The notes beneath the pieces were generated by a model, which saw only the letters and a list, made by a program, of their open reading frames with translations, was not told the origin of the DNA and did not search any database. Of a stretch of 64,000 nt of DNA, positions 12,825 to 23,589 are shown piece by piece. This DNA is from Cryptomeria japonica (Eukaryota > Streptophyta > Pinopsida > Cupressales > Cupressaceae). A program made the translations under genes and the position numbers. The first letter of the stretch is position 1. Each line of letters starts with the position of its first letter. The stretch lies in contig NC_081405.1 of NCBI RefSeq assembly GCF_030272615.1, positions 154,087,113-154,151,112 of the forward strand, written 5' to 3'.

Positions 12825-13514
12825 GTTAGGAAATTTCCAACCATGCATTAAAAACCTCCACATAACCCAAATTAAGAAAGCCATGCAAATAAGTATTCAA
12901 AATACACATGCAAATGAATAGACAACATACCATCAAAGGTGACACAAGATATACCCTGAGAAAAACCTAGCCTCCAAAAGTATCCATCTATCATGTATTA
13001 TTCAACAATGAAAACGTTACAATACATCTTTAGAGTCTCCACAAGCACTTATAAAAACACAAGCTCTATACAAGAACTCCATTTAAACAATCATGCAACC
13101 AAACATCCCATGCCAAGCTTTAAATCCTCATAAATGATAACAAGAGTTGTTCTCAACCTCTTAACCAAAAATAGCCAGCTGACTAACCTTAGACAACTAC
13201 CCATACGTTTGCTTTTATAGAAATAAGTTCACACAAAACCACCAAGTGGTATTACATAAAACCATGTGACTAATACCACGAGATTACAAAACTATTTCAT
13301 TTAACATTGGTACTAAGTTTTCCCACTATCAAACATATCCCATGTGAAGCCCTACATTACATATTTATCACAATGTTATATATAAAACGGCCTCAAGGAT
13401 GTTGACCCCATGTGCAATGCATATATCCTAAGGTCTCCTAGATGCACCACAAATAACAATAAATAAATAAAATAATAACATTATGCAAGGTATACAACAC
13501 CACTTTTCCCAACA
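12825..13514 (-). mobile_element. Probable solo LTR inside the gypsy 5' LTR
   Basis: This block of about 690 bp is absent from the colinear part of the other LTR (around 5900-5925). On the minus strand it begins TGTTGGGAAAAGTGG, a common plant LTR start, and contains no coding sequence. The left end is approximate because no matching target duplication was found. Confidence 0.55.
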
Positions 13515-13729
13515 TGTTTCAAGCTCGCAACGACATCCTCCTATGTAGACACTAGCCTGGAAGGTGTGGATGATGGTCCTCTATAACTTGCAACTACCCT
13601 TAACAAGTATGCAAGGAGCCCTTTGGGTTTGAAATCCAAACTATTGCATTAATGGTAGTCATTGAATTCCTCATAACTTACCTTGTTAGACATCCACGTG
13701 GTTTGGATTCAAGTTCTAGTGTTGGGTGT

Positions 13730-14821
13730 TGTAGACACCTAAATTTGATTAATTTAATTAATTGAATTTAGTTATCCCGAGTGCATTTAACTAAATAACT
13801 ACACATTATTTAATTAATTGGCAAGTCTTTCCTTCTAGCTGATTAATTTTATTAATTATGTTATAGTTCGCCTTTGATTAATTAATTGTTAATTAAAATC
13901 AATCAACTAGTTGAATTTGACCCTTCTTCTATTAAATATGTCAAATTTTGCAATTTGATTATTTAACTCATGTTGACTTTTTCCTCTTTAATCCTCTCAT
14001 TGACTTAATCAATTTAATTAATTAATTCTATTTTCCTCACATGTCTCCTAACTTTAACCCTTATCTAACCCTTCTCCTAGCCTAACCCACCTAGCTAACC
14101 AAGGGTTTAGTCAACCTTATCTCTTATCCCCCACCATATGTGTGCACATTCCCAAAATATCTCAAACTCCCTAAATACCCCAAATTTCCTAGAATTTGGG
14201 GAAATGTTGTTGAATTTGGGGAAAATTCCCTAAAATTTAGGAAAATATCCCAAATTTCCTCAAACATGAGAATTGCAATCTCTTTCAATCACTTTTGGAA
14301 TAGAACCTTCTAATTTGGGTGGCGTACTCCCAAATGAGCCTGTATCCTCAGGGACACATGTCATTCCTTCCAATGACACATGTCCTTAAGGACATGTGTC
14401 ATTCTCATCCACGACACTTGCCCTTCTCAGGGACATGTGTCTCATTCTCATGCCTCTCCATCTTTCATTCTAGCCTATTTAAACCCTCCTTTTTCCTTCA
14501 CAAATGCATCCACTTTTCATTTGCATACCCTCACAATGTATAAATGCTCACTCACTCTTTTCTAGAAACACATCCATTTAGCATCCCATCTTAGTTTAGT
14601 TTTCACCTTACATTCACTACCACGGAGCACAATCAAGTATCTACCATATAACAAGCACACATCAAATTAGGGGACAATCAAATTGAAGGAGGAATATGGA
14701 GTTTGCATTTTAATCAACTTTATTTTGTTTATCTAATTTCTTCCTTTTGAACGTCCTACTCTTGATTGTGGTTGAGACATGTATCTATCAATTGCTTAGT
14801 TTATCTTTTCAATAGCTTACA
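13730..14821 (+). mobile_element. LTR of the TGTAGACA family inside the gypsy 5' LTR
   Basis: About 1.1 kb is absent from the colinear 3' LTR (between about 6095 and 6110). It starts TGTAGACACCTAAATTTG, very like the start of the LTR at 9289 (TGTAGACAACTAAAATTG), followed by TTAATTAA-rich U3 sequence. A TATA-like TATTTAAACC occurs near 14477, and a 32-bp perfect palindrome lies upstream of it. The right end is set where homology to the host LTR resumes. The candidate target duplication does not match. Confidence 0.65.
14341..14445. repeat. Clustered GGACACATGTC words with a 32-bp perfect palindrome
   Basis: Words of the type GGACACATGTCATTC or its complement recur four times. Bases 14372-14403 form a perfect inverted repeat with half site AATGACACATGTCCTT. 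The cluster sits about 75-130 bp upstream of the TATA-like sequence of the surrounding LTR, where U3 enhancers are expected. Confidence 0.8.
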
Positions 14822-15303
14822 TTCACATTTTTTCCCCTTGCGGAGCCACATTCACACTCCATGCATTAATGGAATTCCTAAAGTTTAGGGTAGCAAGTGG
14901 AAGGGTTAGTGAAAAATGGTGGAAATAGTAAAATTTGAAGGTCAAGGTTGGCAACGAGGAATAGTTGCATGTAGAACTCCAAAGCTTTGAAAAGGAGAGG
15001 AGTGAATAAAAGGAATAGTTGAGAGGTGTGGTAGTAGGGGGAGGTTTGATATCTCGATAGGCATATGGAGAAGTCAACTTGATAAGGGATTCATGTTGGG
15101 AAAGGTAACTTTGCCACTTTGATTACTTACAATAACTTGCGAGCTTTCTCATCTTTCATACTCAATACCATTGGGGGACTTATACCAACACTTGGGAGAT
15201 TAGGGGAAGGATCTACATGCAAAATGAGACTGGAAAAAGCATGGGAGTTAGGAAATGGGCATTCCAGTCAATTACACGAGTTAAATGAAAAGGGAACATG
15301 ACA

Positions 15304-15803
15304 TTTCCTTGTATAATTTCCAATTTAGTTTTTTGAATGTTTTGACGGGATCACTTTGATAAATAGGCATAAAGATAATGAAAAATAATTTTGTGCAAAA
15401 TTGGCTCCCTTGTCTTGAGTTATCCTCCTATAGTAATTTAGAAAGGTAATGATAAGTGAATAATATCCTCAACATAGGTTCAAGTGTAAAAGATATACCA
15501 GGGAAAGTGAAAAAGGAGTGGGGGACACTATGATGGCCTCAATTCAACAAAGAATGTAGTTCCATAAACGTGCAAATTATAAAGTGTAAGTATTTCAAGC
15601 AAGGAAAATAGAATAAATGACTTCCAAAGTGGGGATGATAAACTTATAGCATTAATAATTATAATTTTATCAATCATATAACAACTTAACAAACGTATTT
15701 ATTAATACTGTCAACTCTTATAGACATAAAAAAGTACAAAATAAAATAAAATCAATGAACCTTAGGTGCAATAAAAAAAAAGTAGTCTACAAACCACAAA
15801 TAT
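15304..15803. other. Flank of the gypsy element, nothing recognised
   Basis: No motif or convincing reading frame. Confidence 0.5.
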
Positions 15804-16055
15804 GAAGTCCATAAACAAAAGACAAGAGCACACTTATTGATTCTCCTTATTAGTTGAACTCAATCTTGCATAATTACAACAAAAATATATTTGTTAATGA
15901 ATTACAATTCTATTAATCGTTGCTCTGAATTTGTGAAGTCCATAAACAAAAGACAAGAGCACACTTATAGATTCTCCTTATTAGTCAAACTCAATCTTGA
16001 TAATTACAAGAAAAATGTATTTGTTAATGAATTACAATTCTATTAATTGTTGCTC
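15804..16055. repeat. Tandem duplication, period 131 bp
   Basis: The unit beginning GAAGTCCATAAACAAAAG at 15804 starts again at 15935 and runs to about 16055 with few differences (for example TTATTGATT against TTATAGATT). No coding content. Confidence 0.9.
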
Positions 16056-16789
16056 TAAAATTCAAGAAACCTTGAAAACAAGGACTGATGGAATCGGGTA
16101 ACTTTTTAATGTGACTGATGATGCTAGACCACTTCGTCAATTGAGCTAGGCCAGCCCCATAAACTATACTTAGCCTAGTGGATATTAAAATAATTTCTTC
16201 TTCTTCTTCCAAAAAAAACAATTTATTTACTTCAAATGATTTATACTTATTTATATTATTCCATTAGATTAGCCTAAATCACAAATAAAGAAAGCCTTCA
16301 AAAAAAACAAAAATACCTTCCTGAATAGAAACGAAAGAGAATTTGCCTATAGAGGCTCAGATTTCGTGGCAGTTCTTTTGTACGGGAGGGCGGACATGCG
16401 CTCCGATCTGCCCGGAATGAATCTGCACCTTACACATCAGGGAATTTGAGCTCCTTTAGTGACACCGAGATAAGTACTTCCGGGTAAGTTATCGTAATCC
16501 CCGCTTTTTTAAATATTGAATGGTATAATTTGAATTCTTCAAAGGACTGGTAGAGGAGGGTTTTACTTGGGACGAAAAGGTTCCACGTTCGAACCTTCCC
16601 GTTGCCATTTCTTTGTTTAATTTCCTTTGTCACTTCGTTCGCTAATTAGCGAGAATTATGCAGGTCAGCAAGATAATTTATATCATTAAGTAATTTAATT
16701 AAAGAGAGAAGATTTTTATTGCTTTTCATGTTTTTATTTATAAGAAACAAATTAATTTTTTATTCAGCCCTTCGTTTTGGTTAATTTTT

Positions 16790-16959
16790 TTCATATAGTG
16801 AGGGCTGTTGGCTGAAAAATTGCGCTGCTCTGTTAAATTATGCTTTCATCGTTGGAGATGTGTGTTTTCAGGTTGAATTGGTGTTCGCTTTAAGTTGAAA
16901 GGCTTGCGGGCTGATAGTGGCGAACTGCATTTAAGTGTAGCTGGAAGTTAGGGTTTGTG
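16790..16959 (+). promoter_or_regulatory. Putative 5' UTR or promoter-proximal region of a host gene
   Basis: The sequence before the ATG at 16960 is less AT-rich than its surroundings and includes a possible splice acceptor (TTTTCAG near 16871). A leader intron is possible. The stretch from 16330 to 16600 is also GC-richer, with CpG and GCGG words, and could be the promoter. No clear TATA box was identified. Confidence 0.35.
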
Positions 16960-16992
16960 ATGGACGTGGATCCTCGCCAATACGACCATTTG
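16960..16992 (+). CDS. First coding exon, possible LisH/CTLH (RanBPM-like) protein
   Basis: ATG at 16960 opens MDVDPRQYDHL, and codon 11 is followed directly by GTATGT, a consensus plant splice donor. G follows the ATG as in good plant start contexts. From memory, plant LisH and CTLH/CRA proteins related to RanBPM begin with a very similar M-VDPRQYE peptide. Such proteins belong to GID/CTLH ubiquitin-ligase-type complexes. Eleven residues are too few to be sure. I could not find the next exon (expected to encode a LisH helix pair) in the remaining 47 kb, so intron 1 would have to be very long, as occurs in conifers. Otherwise this is an isolated remnant. Confidence 0.4.
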
Positions 16993-17505
16993 GTATGTCG
17001 TTTTTGATGTAATTTACAGTTTCAAGTTGCAGGCAGCTAACAAATTTGTTGATAACTTTTTTCACTATAATACTCTTTGACTTATATATTTTTCTCTCTA
17101 ATTAAAGTTAGCTGTTATAATAGTATCCTAAATTTACTATCTAGTAGATTCGGTCAGGGAATAATTTTTCTGTACAATTTGACCTCAATCACAATGGAAC
17201 ATGTATGCTGATTCTACATTACTACATTAATTTCGATATATGAATTTTCTGTGAATTGGGCTTCAAGCAGAACTTAGATAAATGCAATAGATATGCACAT
17301 TCTACACAACATACATATCTATAACGTGATGATGGCATATTTCATCATCGTTTTAATACAAAATGTTCCGCAAGACCTATCAAAGTGTATAGATAATGTA
17401 GTTGGTCTTAATCTTTGTCGTGAAGTATATCTTTGGTGTTGTCTTCATTGTTGCTAAATGCTAACCATCATTATTTTTTTTTGATTGATAATAATATAGT
17501 TTATT

Positions 17506-17905
17506 ATGTTACCCCGAGTTTTAGGGACAGGGACGGGGGTATGCGTTTCCGGGACAGTGATTTTTATTTTTTTTTTTTGCCAATTTTGGGGACGGCAAAG
17601 GGGACGGCTGTATAAAATAGGGAAAATTAAATATATAGGAAAATAAAAAATATTCATATGAAAACATGGATAAAGCATGTGCATATTCATTATAGAACCT
17701 TAGCATATGAGAACTAGCAGAGTTCTTATGCTAAATTTGTGTTAAATTGAGAGTCAAAGTCAAATTGCTTATAGAATTCATTGTCAAAATTGACTGTCAA
17801 TATGCAGAATTTGTGGGGACGTCCCCTAGGAGTCCCCTATCTTTGGGACGTCCCCGAAATAGGGATGCCTGAAAAAAATACCTGGGATGCATCCCCGGGT
17901 AACAT
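17506..17905. mobile_element. Small hAT-like element with GGGGACGTCCCC words
   Basis: The ends are inverted: ATGTTACCC at the left and GGGTAACAT at the right. They are flanked by 8-bp near repeats AGTTTATT (17498-17505) and AGATTTTT (17906-17913), which agree at 6 of 8 positions. The 400-bp interior has GC-rich words near both ends, with GGGACAGGGACGGGG at left and several GGGACGTCCC-like words at right, and no coding potential. Short length, TIRs and an 8-bp duplication suggest a non-autonomous hAT element. Confidence 0.55.
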
Positions 17906-18439
17906 AGATTTTTTATTAATAGTCAAAAATTTTACAAAATTTGAAACACCAATTTACCTCTTTGAGTTCTCACATGGCTACACTTGGTCCAAGTTCAACA
18001 ACTAGAGATCTCCCTTTGTGAGTGCACTTGAAGCCTTCATGAAGGAAATCAATGAAGGAAAAAGAATGGAGCAGCAATATCTGGCACAAGTGGTTGAATC
18101 TAGTATATTTCCGGACACCAGGACTGCTATTTGGATGGAAGGTCCCTTGGGGTGGACCTCATGGATTGACTCATGAACCTACAATTGGTGGATTGGCTCA
18201 TGGATTACCTTCTGTATATGTCTTTGTATTATTGGTCCTTATTTGTAAAATCTGCTATACTGAGCAAGTCTGTCATATACTGTTAACTGGACTTATATTT
18301 TGTAATTATGCCCTACTCTGTAAATATTCATAGGTAGCAACAACTGATAGAAATAGTATCAATTTCAGGGTCTTTCTTGCTGAAGGCAGTTTGATCTCTC
18401 AAAGACATTTTGTATATCCTTTGTTTACTCTATATTTAA

Positions 18440-19980
18440 TGTAATTTTTTTTTTGAAACACCATCCATCCATCCTTCGAGTTACAATATCGAACTCAAAA
18501 AGAATATATCCGAGATCATGAGAACACAGTGTCTATACCCTATATCTATCTATCAAATAGAACCCTATGCATCATATCCACAATGTCATATGAAATTCAA
18601 AGACACACAAACGAAACTGCCGAAGACTTGCAACAAACCGTACCCCTTAACCACTGTCATCTACCCTATTCAACCATACAGAATCACAGATACAAAAAAA
18701 TTTTAAACATAAAGTTCATACAAAAAACTAGAACCCCTGCTCAAAAAGCATAAATATTTTTTGTATCAATTCTTCCTCACAGCTTTTAGAGGTCCGTTGA
18801 CCCAAAATTCCTTAACTTCAAATCTCTCTCTTGGTGCCTCTTCTATCCCGAGCTTCCGCTTGCCTCGAGCTCACTCTTATTCCTCACACAGGAAGTGCAT
18901 TAGAGAATCCCAACCAATGAAAGCCTCTGCTCGTCGCTCATCTCTGTTCATCCCCTTTGCCCACCGAATGAAGGGCGTGAATTGTTGTGGGGCATCATCT
19001 GAGCATTTGTTCTCCTCCGTTGCCAAGAAAACCATCCCAACAGTAGTCCTCTCCAACACAGATTGGAGACCATATAACAAATTTTCGGCCACACACCCCT
19101 ATAAAACCCATTCTACATCCTCTTTCCTTCCCACCTCTAAGCCCCATGCCGCCACCATTGAGACAATATCGACATTTGTTCAGTATCGATGCTTAGTCAC
19201 CATGAAATCTTCCCCAAGTAACACGGCCATAATCTGCAAAAAAGTGTCATCATCGAATTTAAAGAGGTTCTTCATTCTCTTATCATTGATTCTCCCCAGA
19301 AAGGCTAATCGCTATCGTGGAGTAATCAAAGAAAATGTGGCCTCCATCCTAATTCACACTTGCCACCCGTCCTCCACAATGAGCACCAAAGCATCAACTA
19401 TAGGCTTTCATATCAATTCAACCCCTGTTGCATCAACTAATTGCCACTTCTTTACATAAATGGCATTCTGAATCGGCATCATTCCACCTCACCTCATATC
19501 AAGCTCCAGATTACAAAGATCTTCCAACGTACCCTCTGCTCCATTAAAATTCATTGCCCATTTGGATGGTCTGTCCGCCACCTCATTCCCGACTCTCCTC
19601 ATGTGTCCAATTTCAAAATCTTCAAAGGTTGCTAAAATTTGCTTGGTAATGGAAATAAACTTTTTTAAATTCCATGCAATAATATATCCTTTCTTTAGTG
19701 CATTTATGATTATCAAAGAATCTCCCTCTAGAACTTTTTTTTCCAAGGCCCAATTTTTTCCCCATCTTTAAAGCTTCAATTGTTGCATGTGCCTCAGCCT
19801 CATCATCCGTGCCCTCCACAAGCTTCAAAGCACCAAAGGCAATAATATTTCCATCCCGATCTCTCGCTACAAATCCGGCCCCTGATGATCCAGAGTTTCC
19901 TTTTGAGGCCCCATCCGAATTTAATTTATACCAACCTACCCTTGGTTTAGTTTATTCCACCACCTTCACCTAATCAGGAT
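18440..19980 (-). mobile_element. LINE remnant with poly(A) tail
   Basis: A T run at about 18443-18453 on the plus strand is the poly(A) end of a minus-strand retroposon. Going upstream on the minus strand, 18780-19100 gives AENLLYGLQSVLE, RTTVGMVFLATEEN and PFIRWAKGMN in open segments, and then the RNase H domain lies at 19480-19965. The 5' part is missing. Copia A is inserted at its upstream edge (19988). The long plus-strand frame over 18761-19459 is antisense to these segments and is not thought to be a gene. Confidence 0.6.
19480..19965 (-). pseudogene. RNase H domain of a plant LINE, one frameshift
   Basis: On the minus strand the reading is KPRVGWYKLNSDGASKGN, then GAGFVARDRDGNIIAFGAL and DEAEAHATIEALKMG, and, after a frameshift near 19740, LEGDSLIIINALKKG and GHMRRVGNEVAD. 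The four acidic positions of type I RNase H are visible: D in NSDGA, E in EAEA, D in EGDS and D in NEVAD. Plant LINEs carry such a domain at the end of ORF2, where it degrades template RNA. The frameshift near 19740 breaks the frame. The domain matches the RVT_3-like class rather than the LTR-element class. Confidence 0.8.
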
Positions 19981-19987
19981 TCGGATT

Positions 19988-20214
19988 TATTAGAATAATA
20001 TCTTTATTTAGTTATTAAATGGTCAATATTGTAATATATTGTAAATATTGGTAGTTACTAATTATTTGCATCTGTTATTAGTTGTAATATGTTGTAAATA
20101 TTTGCATTTGTTATTAGTTGTTTCTTATTAGAAACTCTGATCTCTTGTAATCTATATAATGATCGTTTGATCATTCATTAATTCAACTCAGTTTTTACCA
20201 ATTACTTTGTAATA
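19988..20214 (+). repeat. 5' LTR of copia A
   Basis: 227 bp, nearly identical to 29791-29975 apart from about 45 extra bases formed by an internal repeat of a TTGTAATATGTTGTAAATATT-like segment. TATA-like sequence TCTATATAATG near 20150. Confidence 0.9.
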
Positions 20215-21499
20215 TGGTACTTTGTAATTTTTTTTTTTTTCGGTAAAAGGCCGAGGCCAAGAATTTATTAATCATTTAGAAATATACACTACTCCACTCA
20301 TGTGGGCGCCGGTAGGAAAGAGTGGAGGCGAGAAAACCTCCGGCCTTGCCCGGGACCATAGTTCGGCAAAATAACTAATTTTAGATTTAATACATCGTCA
20401 CCCTTGGGCTAGGGTGTTCAGGTGGGGAGTATTTTATTTTCTCCCCTTACAAGCCCAAGTTGTAACATTGATAAATAGTTGATCATCCATTAGCTTCTGT
20501 TGGTTAAGTCCAGAGGTTGGTCCTTGGTTGTTTATGCTCTCTCCTTGATCATCCCAGGTATCCTGCATTGTTATAGCTCAAACACTTGGCAGAACTGTTA
20601 GTGTAAATCAATCTTTTATATCATATGAACGTTCGACTGTGAAGTTAGACTCTGCCTAACATGCAATTTCCCTTTGGAAACCAATCTTTCCTGACCACAA
20701 AATAAAGATTTTAATAAAAACATGATGTACATTCTGATTTCGGTTATGCTGGAGCAAGATTTGACCAAATAGTCTTGATACTACCAACTTTTGTTTATGC
20801 TCTTGGATTTGGCCTTCGTGAAGGATCAGACCTAGGCTACACAAATCAAAAGTAGGTGCAGGATATTTAGGCAAACCAATCCTCTCAGGCTAGTAACTTT
20901 AAGCCTATTTTCATAATGCAGATTTGTTGAATTATTCTTTAGATAATTATTGTAGCCCTGTATATCTCTTATTTTGATATCCCATTGTTGTGGCTATACC
21001 AAGGTAAGAGACTATCCAGGCTACAATAAATGAAATTAAACCACTTTCGGACTGGAATTTGAATATAAAGATGCAGGAAAACATTTCAAAATCTTACCAT
21101 GATTGCGGTGTCCCAATTTACCTGGTTGATGAAGCATTGGTGCTACCTACGCTGCATTTGCCGCTTCTGAAATTTTAACATACAAACCTAAACTTCATGT
21201 TACCTTTTCCAGGGACCATTACAGCCATGGAAATCTCAAAGAGAGTGTTAGCTGTTCGAAGAAAGCAAATACAAACATATCATTCATAAGCCCTTGCTCA
21301 TAAGTCCTTCTAAAGCTACTTATGAGTATGTCTATATATATGGAGAAGTAGGTAAGCGTTCGAGCAAAATTACAGCCATATAATGTAGTAGAGCCGATAG
21401 AGTGTCTTGCAATCTAGTCTATTCTAATTTAAGTCTTAACTAAGGACTATATCTGCATACCCATTCACATAATAATTGTCTTTTAGATATGTTTCAGCC

Positions 21500-22069
21500 T
21501 TAACCCATATTAGCAGGGGCCACTGGTTCCTCAAATACGGTGATGTTTTCTGCTAACAGATAATTCTCAAACCAGTCCTCCTTTGTTGGAGTCTTCACAT
21601 GCATTAAGTAGCATAGAAATTCCAAGCTTCGCCTGATCTCTTCTTGTCGAGCTCCGAAGTTGTCTTCCTCCCCTAATGTTAAGATTGGAAACCTCGGCGG
21701 TGGTCTGTTATTTCTTATGAGAACGTCATAGTGTCTGGGCCGAGGGATTGTGAGATTGTCATCAATATTGACCAGAACCCTGTCAAGTTCTCCTAGAATG
21801 GATGGAATAAAGATGTTCCTACATAAATTCTTTATATTGTTTCTGCTGTCCTCGAAATGCATGGCTACTGCAATGAACATTGCAGCAATGTCACTGTTTG
21901 CCCTGGTTCTGTCTTCATTCTGAAGGAAATCCTTTCCTAGCACCTTCTTTATTGCATAAATGACTACTTCATGCGGGAGTAAGATAATCTCATTTAGGCG
22001 TTTTTTAGATATTTCCCCGCAAAAGGCCATTTGCCTCTTATCACTTCTGAGTCTGATGATTGTATCCAT
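21500..22069 (-). CDS. Intact 189-codon ORF, unknown protein
   Basis: This is one of the longest uninterrupted frames in the window. It starts at ATG 22069, with an in-frame TGA 39 bases upstream, and ends at 21500. The protein is mixed helical and rather polar, without signal peptide, membrane segment, zinc motif or nuclease signature that I recognise. Recognisable segments are an N-terminal basic part, a central DIAAMFIAVAMHFEDSRNN helix, the proline-rich IPRPRHYDVLIRNNRPPPR, and an acidic C terminus. A TATA-like TTTATATTG lies about 45 bases before the ATG. Its integrity among decayed repeats suggests either recent insertion or real constraint. It could be an intronless host gene, a retrogene, a retroposon ORF or an old viral capture; I cannot decide. 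Confidence 0.5.
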   Translation of the reverse strand: MDTIIRLRSDKRQMAFCGEISKKRLNEIILLPHEVVIYAIKKVLGKDFLQNEDRTRANSDIAAMFIAVAMHFEDSRNNIKNLCRNIFIPSILGELDRVLVNIDDNLTIPRPRHYDVLIRNNRPPPRFPILTLGEEDNFGARQEEIRRSLEFLCYLMHVKTPTKEDWFENYLLAENITVFEEPVAPANMG

Positions 22070-22564
22070 TTTCCAATTTGAATTTGAGGGGTATGGAGTT
22101 ATGTTTCAATATAAACGTGAGTCAGACTAGGTATCCGGTTGTCATCATAATTCAGAATGACAACATGTGTTATCGTGCCATTTCAGTTATTAATAATTCA
22201 AGTTAATTTTTGTTAGTTGTGAAGATCTAGGTCGTATCTAAAAAACTCTTGATATCGTAATTTTCTTAAATGACTATCAGATGTTCCGTAGGTTGAGATC
22301 AGGTTTAATTTATCATTAATTGATCCATTTGAGACGACATGCTTTAGGGGTCCTATCAGTCCTATCCTTCACATGGTTCAATAATGGTATTGGAAATCGC
22401 AATCATCGGAGCCAATGCATAAGCTTCCCTCATAATTCTGCTATTAAATCTGTATATAGGATCGAGCCTTTCAAGAATCATCTGTGTTGATTTCCATGAA
22501 TTCGGCCAGGCTAGATCACTGCTTTATCGCTCATTAGTCATAATTTCTATTAGAGAGTGATAAA

Positions 22565-22965
22565 TGTATATATATGCATTTCTATAAGTATTCGAATATA
22601 TAACAACATATGTATATTCAAATGATTATGCAAGCATATATCTATCTATATATATATATGTATGAGTAAAGGTATATACAGATATTTATATATCTAGATA
22701 TATATGATTATGATAAATATATACATATGTATCTATATATATATCTATATGCATATATATATACATATGTATATATAAGGGATGGGTTGGATGGGAATAT
22801 TTGTATGTATATAGGTATATACAAATATAAAAAGTCTATATAAAAGATCAAAATAAAATTATACATTGTATAAATATGAATCTATATATATATATATATA
22901 TTTATACATATAGATTTCATAAATATACAAATGTAAGCATATATATATGTAATCAAAGCATAGGA
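22565..22965. repeat. AT microsatellite-rich stretch
   Basis: Dense TATATA and TATG dinucleotide-type repeats, no coding content. Confidence 0.85.
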
Positions 22966-23162
22966 GATTTTTTTTTCGAAAATTTTGTAATCCTAATTTA
23001 TTAGTGAAATTTTTCGAAATCGTTCCATTTTTTTCCTATAAAATCCGTCTGGGGTTTCCGTCATCTCTCTGGCCAGTGTTTGCGTGGGTGATTAAACGTG
23101 GAGTTTTCTTTTGCATTTTTGTTTTTTAACACCTGAAAACACGATTTTTTTCATGATCCGTC

Positions 23163-23560
23163 TGTTGTGGTATGTAGCTAGATTGGAGCCCTTCAAGGGC
23201 CGACCTAGCACACCTTGCACCTTGCACGTTTGGTTAACCCTGCCCTATCTTGCTTAACGTGTGGGGCTATTTGAGATTGGTGCCAACTTTATATTTTGCA
23301 TTGTAATTAAACCTCTAGCCGACCTAAAGACAAATTGAAGGTTAGAGTCTCCTATATATGTGAAGTCTATATATGTGAAGTCTATCTCATTGTTCAAACA
23401 CACAATTCAGTGAATACATTTCTATCTGCTATCAAGCGAATTACATTAGAGTGCAGCAAATTGTCTTCTGTGACCAGCGAATTATAATCAGTGATCAGCG
23501 AATTTTATCTAAAGACAATAAATCATTATTAGAAGACAACGAACATCTGTGATCAGCGAA
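23163..23560 (+). repeat. LTR fragment related to that of copia B
   Basis: It starts TGTTGTGGTATGTAGCTAG and then carries ATTGGAGCCCTTCAAGGG and CCGACCTAG. The copia B LTR (minus strand from 29103) reads TGTTGATTTATAGCTAGG, then TTGGATCCCTTGCTTGGG and CCGACCTAG. A TATATATGTG lies near 23354, and downstream of it AGCGAATT recurs four times. The right end, where copia A integrase sequence resumes, is approximate and no target duplication was found. Confidence 0.6.
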
Positions 23561-23589
23561 TTTTATCTTGCTTAGCTTGTTCGGGAAGA

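Larger units (their letters stand above)
5037..15303 (-). mobile_element. Decayed full-length Ty3/gypsy retrotransposon, with nested insertions
   Basis: The element reads on the minus strand. From right to left it has a 5' LTR (12078-15303), a primer-binding site, gag with a CCHC knuckle, a protease-region remnant, reverse transcriptase, RNase H, integrase with an HHCC finger, a C-terminal chromodomain-like tail, and a 3' LTR (5037-6590). All coding parts carry stops and frameshifts. The two LTRs align along their length but have diverged strongly, so the insertion is old. Later insertions break it: a solo LTR in pol (8485-9289) and two LTR-like blocks in the 5' LTR. The order gag-PR-RT-RH-IN defines Ty3/gypsy. 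No clear target duplication survives. Confidence 0.85.
12078..15303 (-). repeat. 5' LTR of the gypsy element, with two insertions
   Basis: It starts TGTCATGTTCCC on the minus strand at 15303 and ends next to the primer-binding site. Its own sequence is colinear with 5037-6590. Two blocks absent from that copy interrupt it: about 12825-13514 and 13730-14821. Confidence 0.75.
20228..22983 (-). mobile_element. Foreign block in copia A, probable retroposon with poly(A) end
   Basis: A T run at 20228-20240 followed by CGGTAAAAGGCCGAGGCC looks like the poly(A) end of a minus-strand retroposon ending GGCCTCGGCCTTTTACCG. The octamer TTTGTAAT occurs at 20221-20228 and again at about 22985-22992, a possible target-site duplication that would make the block 2.75 kb. 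An octamer can recur by chance in AT-rich DNA, so the right boundary is uncertain. The block replaces the primer site, gag and protease of copia A and contains a single intact reading frame (21500-22069). Confidence 0.4.

Noticed and set aside
16110-16165. Minus-strand TAGCTCAATTG resembling a tRNA box A
   Set aside because: No acceptable box B at the expected distance; too little to call a SINE.
16540-16620. tRNA-like text (GGTAGAG ... GTTCGAACC)
   Set aside because: Box A-like and box B-like words are present, but no cloverleaf, acceptor stem or correct arm spacing could be formed; at most a SINE remnant.
18761-19459. Plus-strand frame of 232 codons
   Set aside because: It is antisense to open LINE segments on the minus strand, has no motif, and is preceded and followed by LINE sequence; judged a shadow.
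22985-23160. Promoter of a gene (TCCTATAAAATCC near 23035)
   Set aside because: A TATA-like word is present, but no coding sequence follows before the LTR fragment; not supported.
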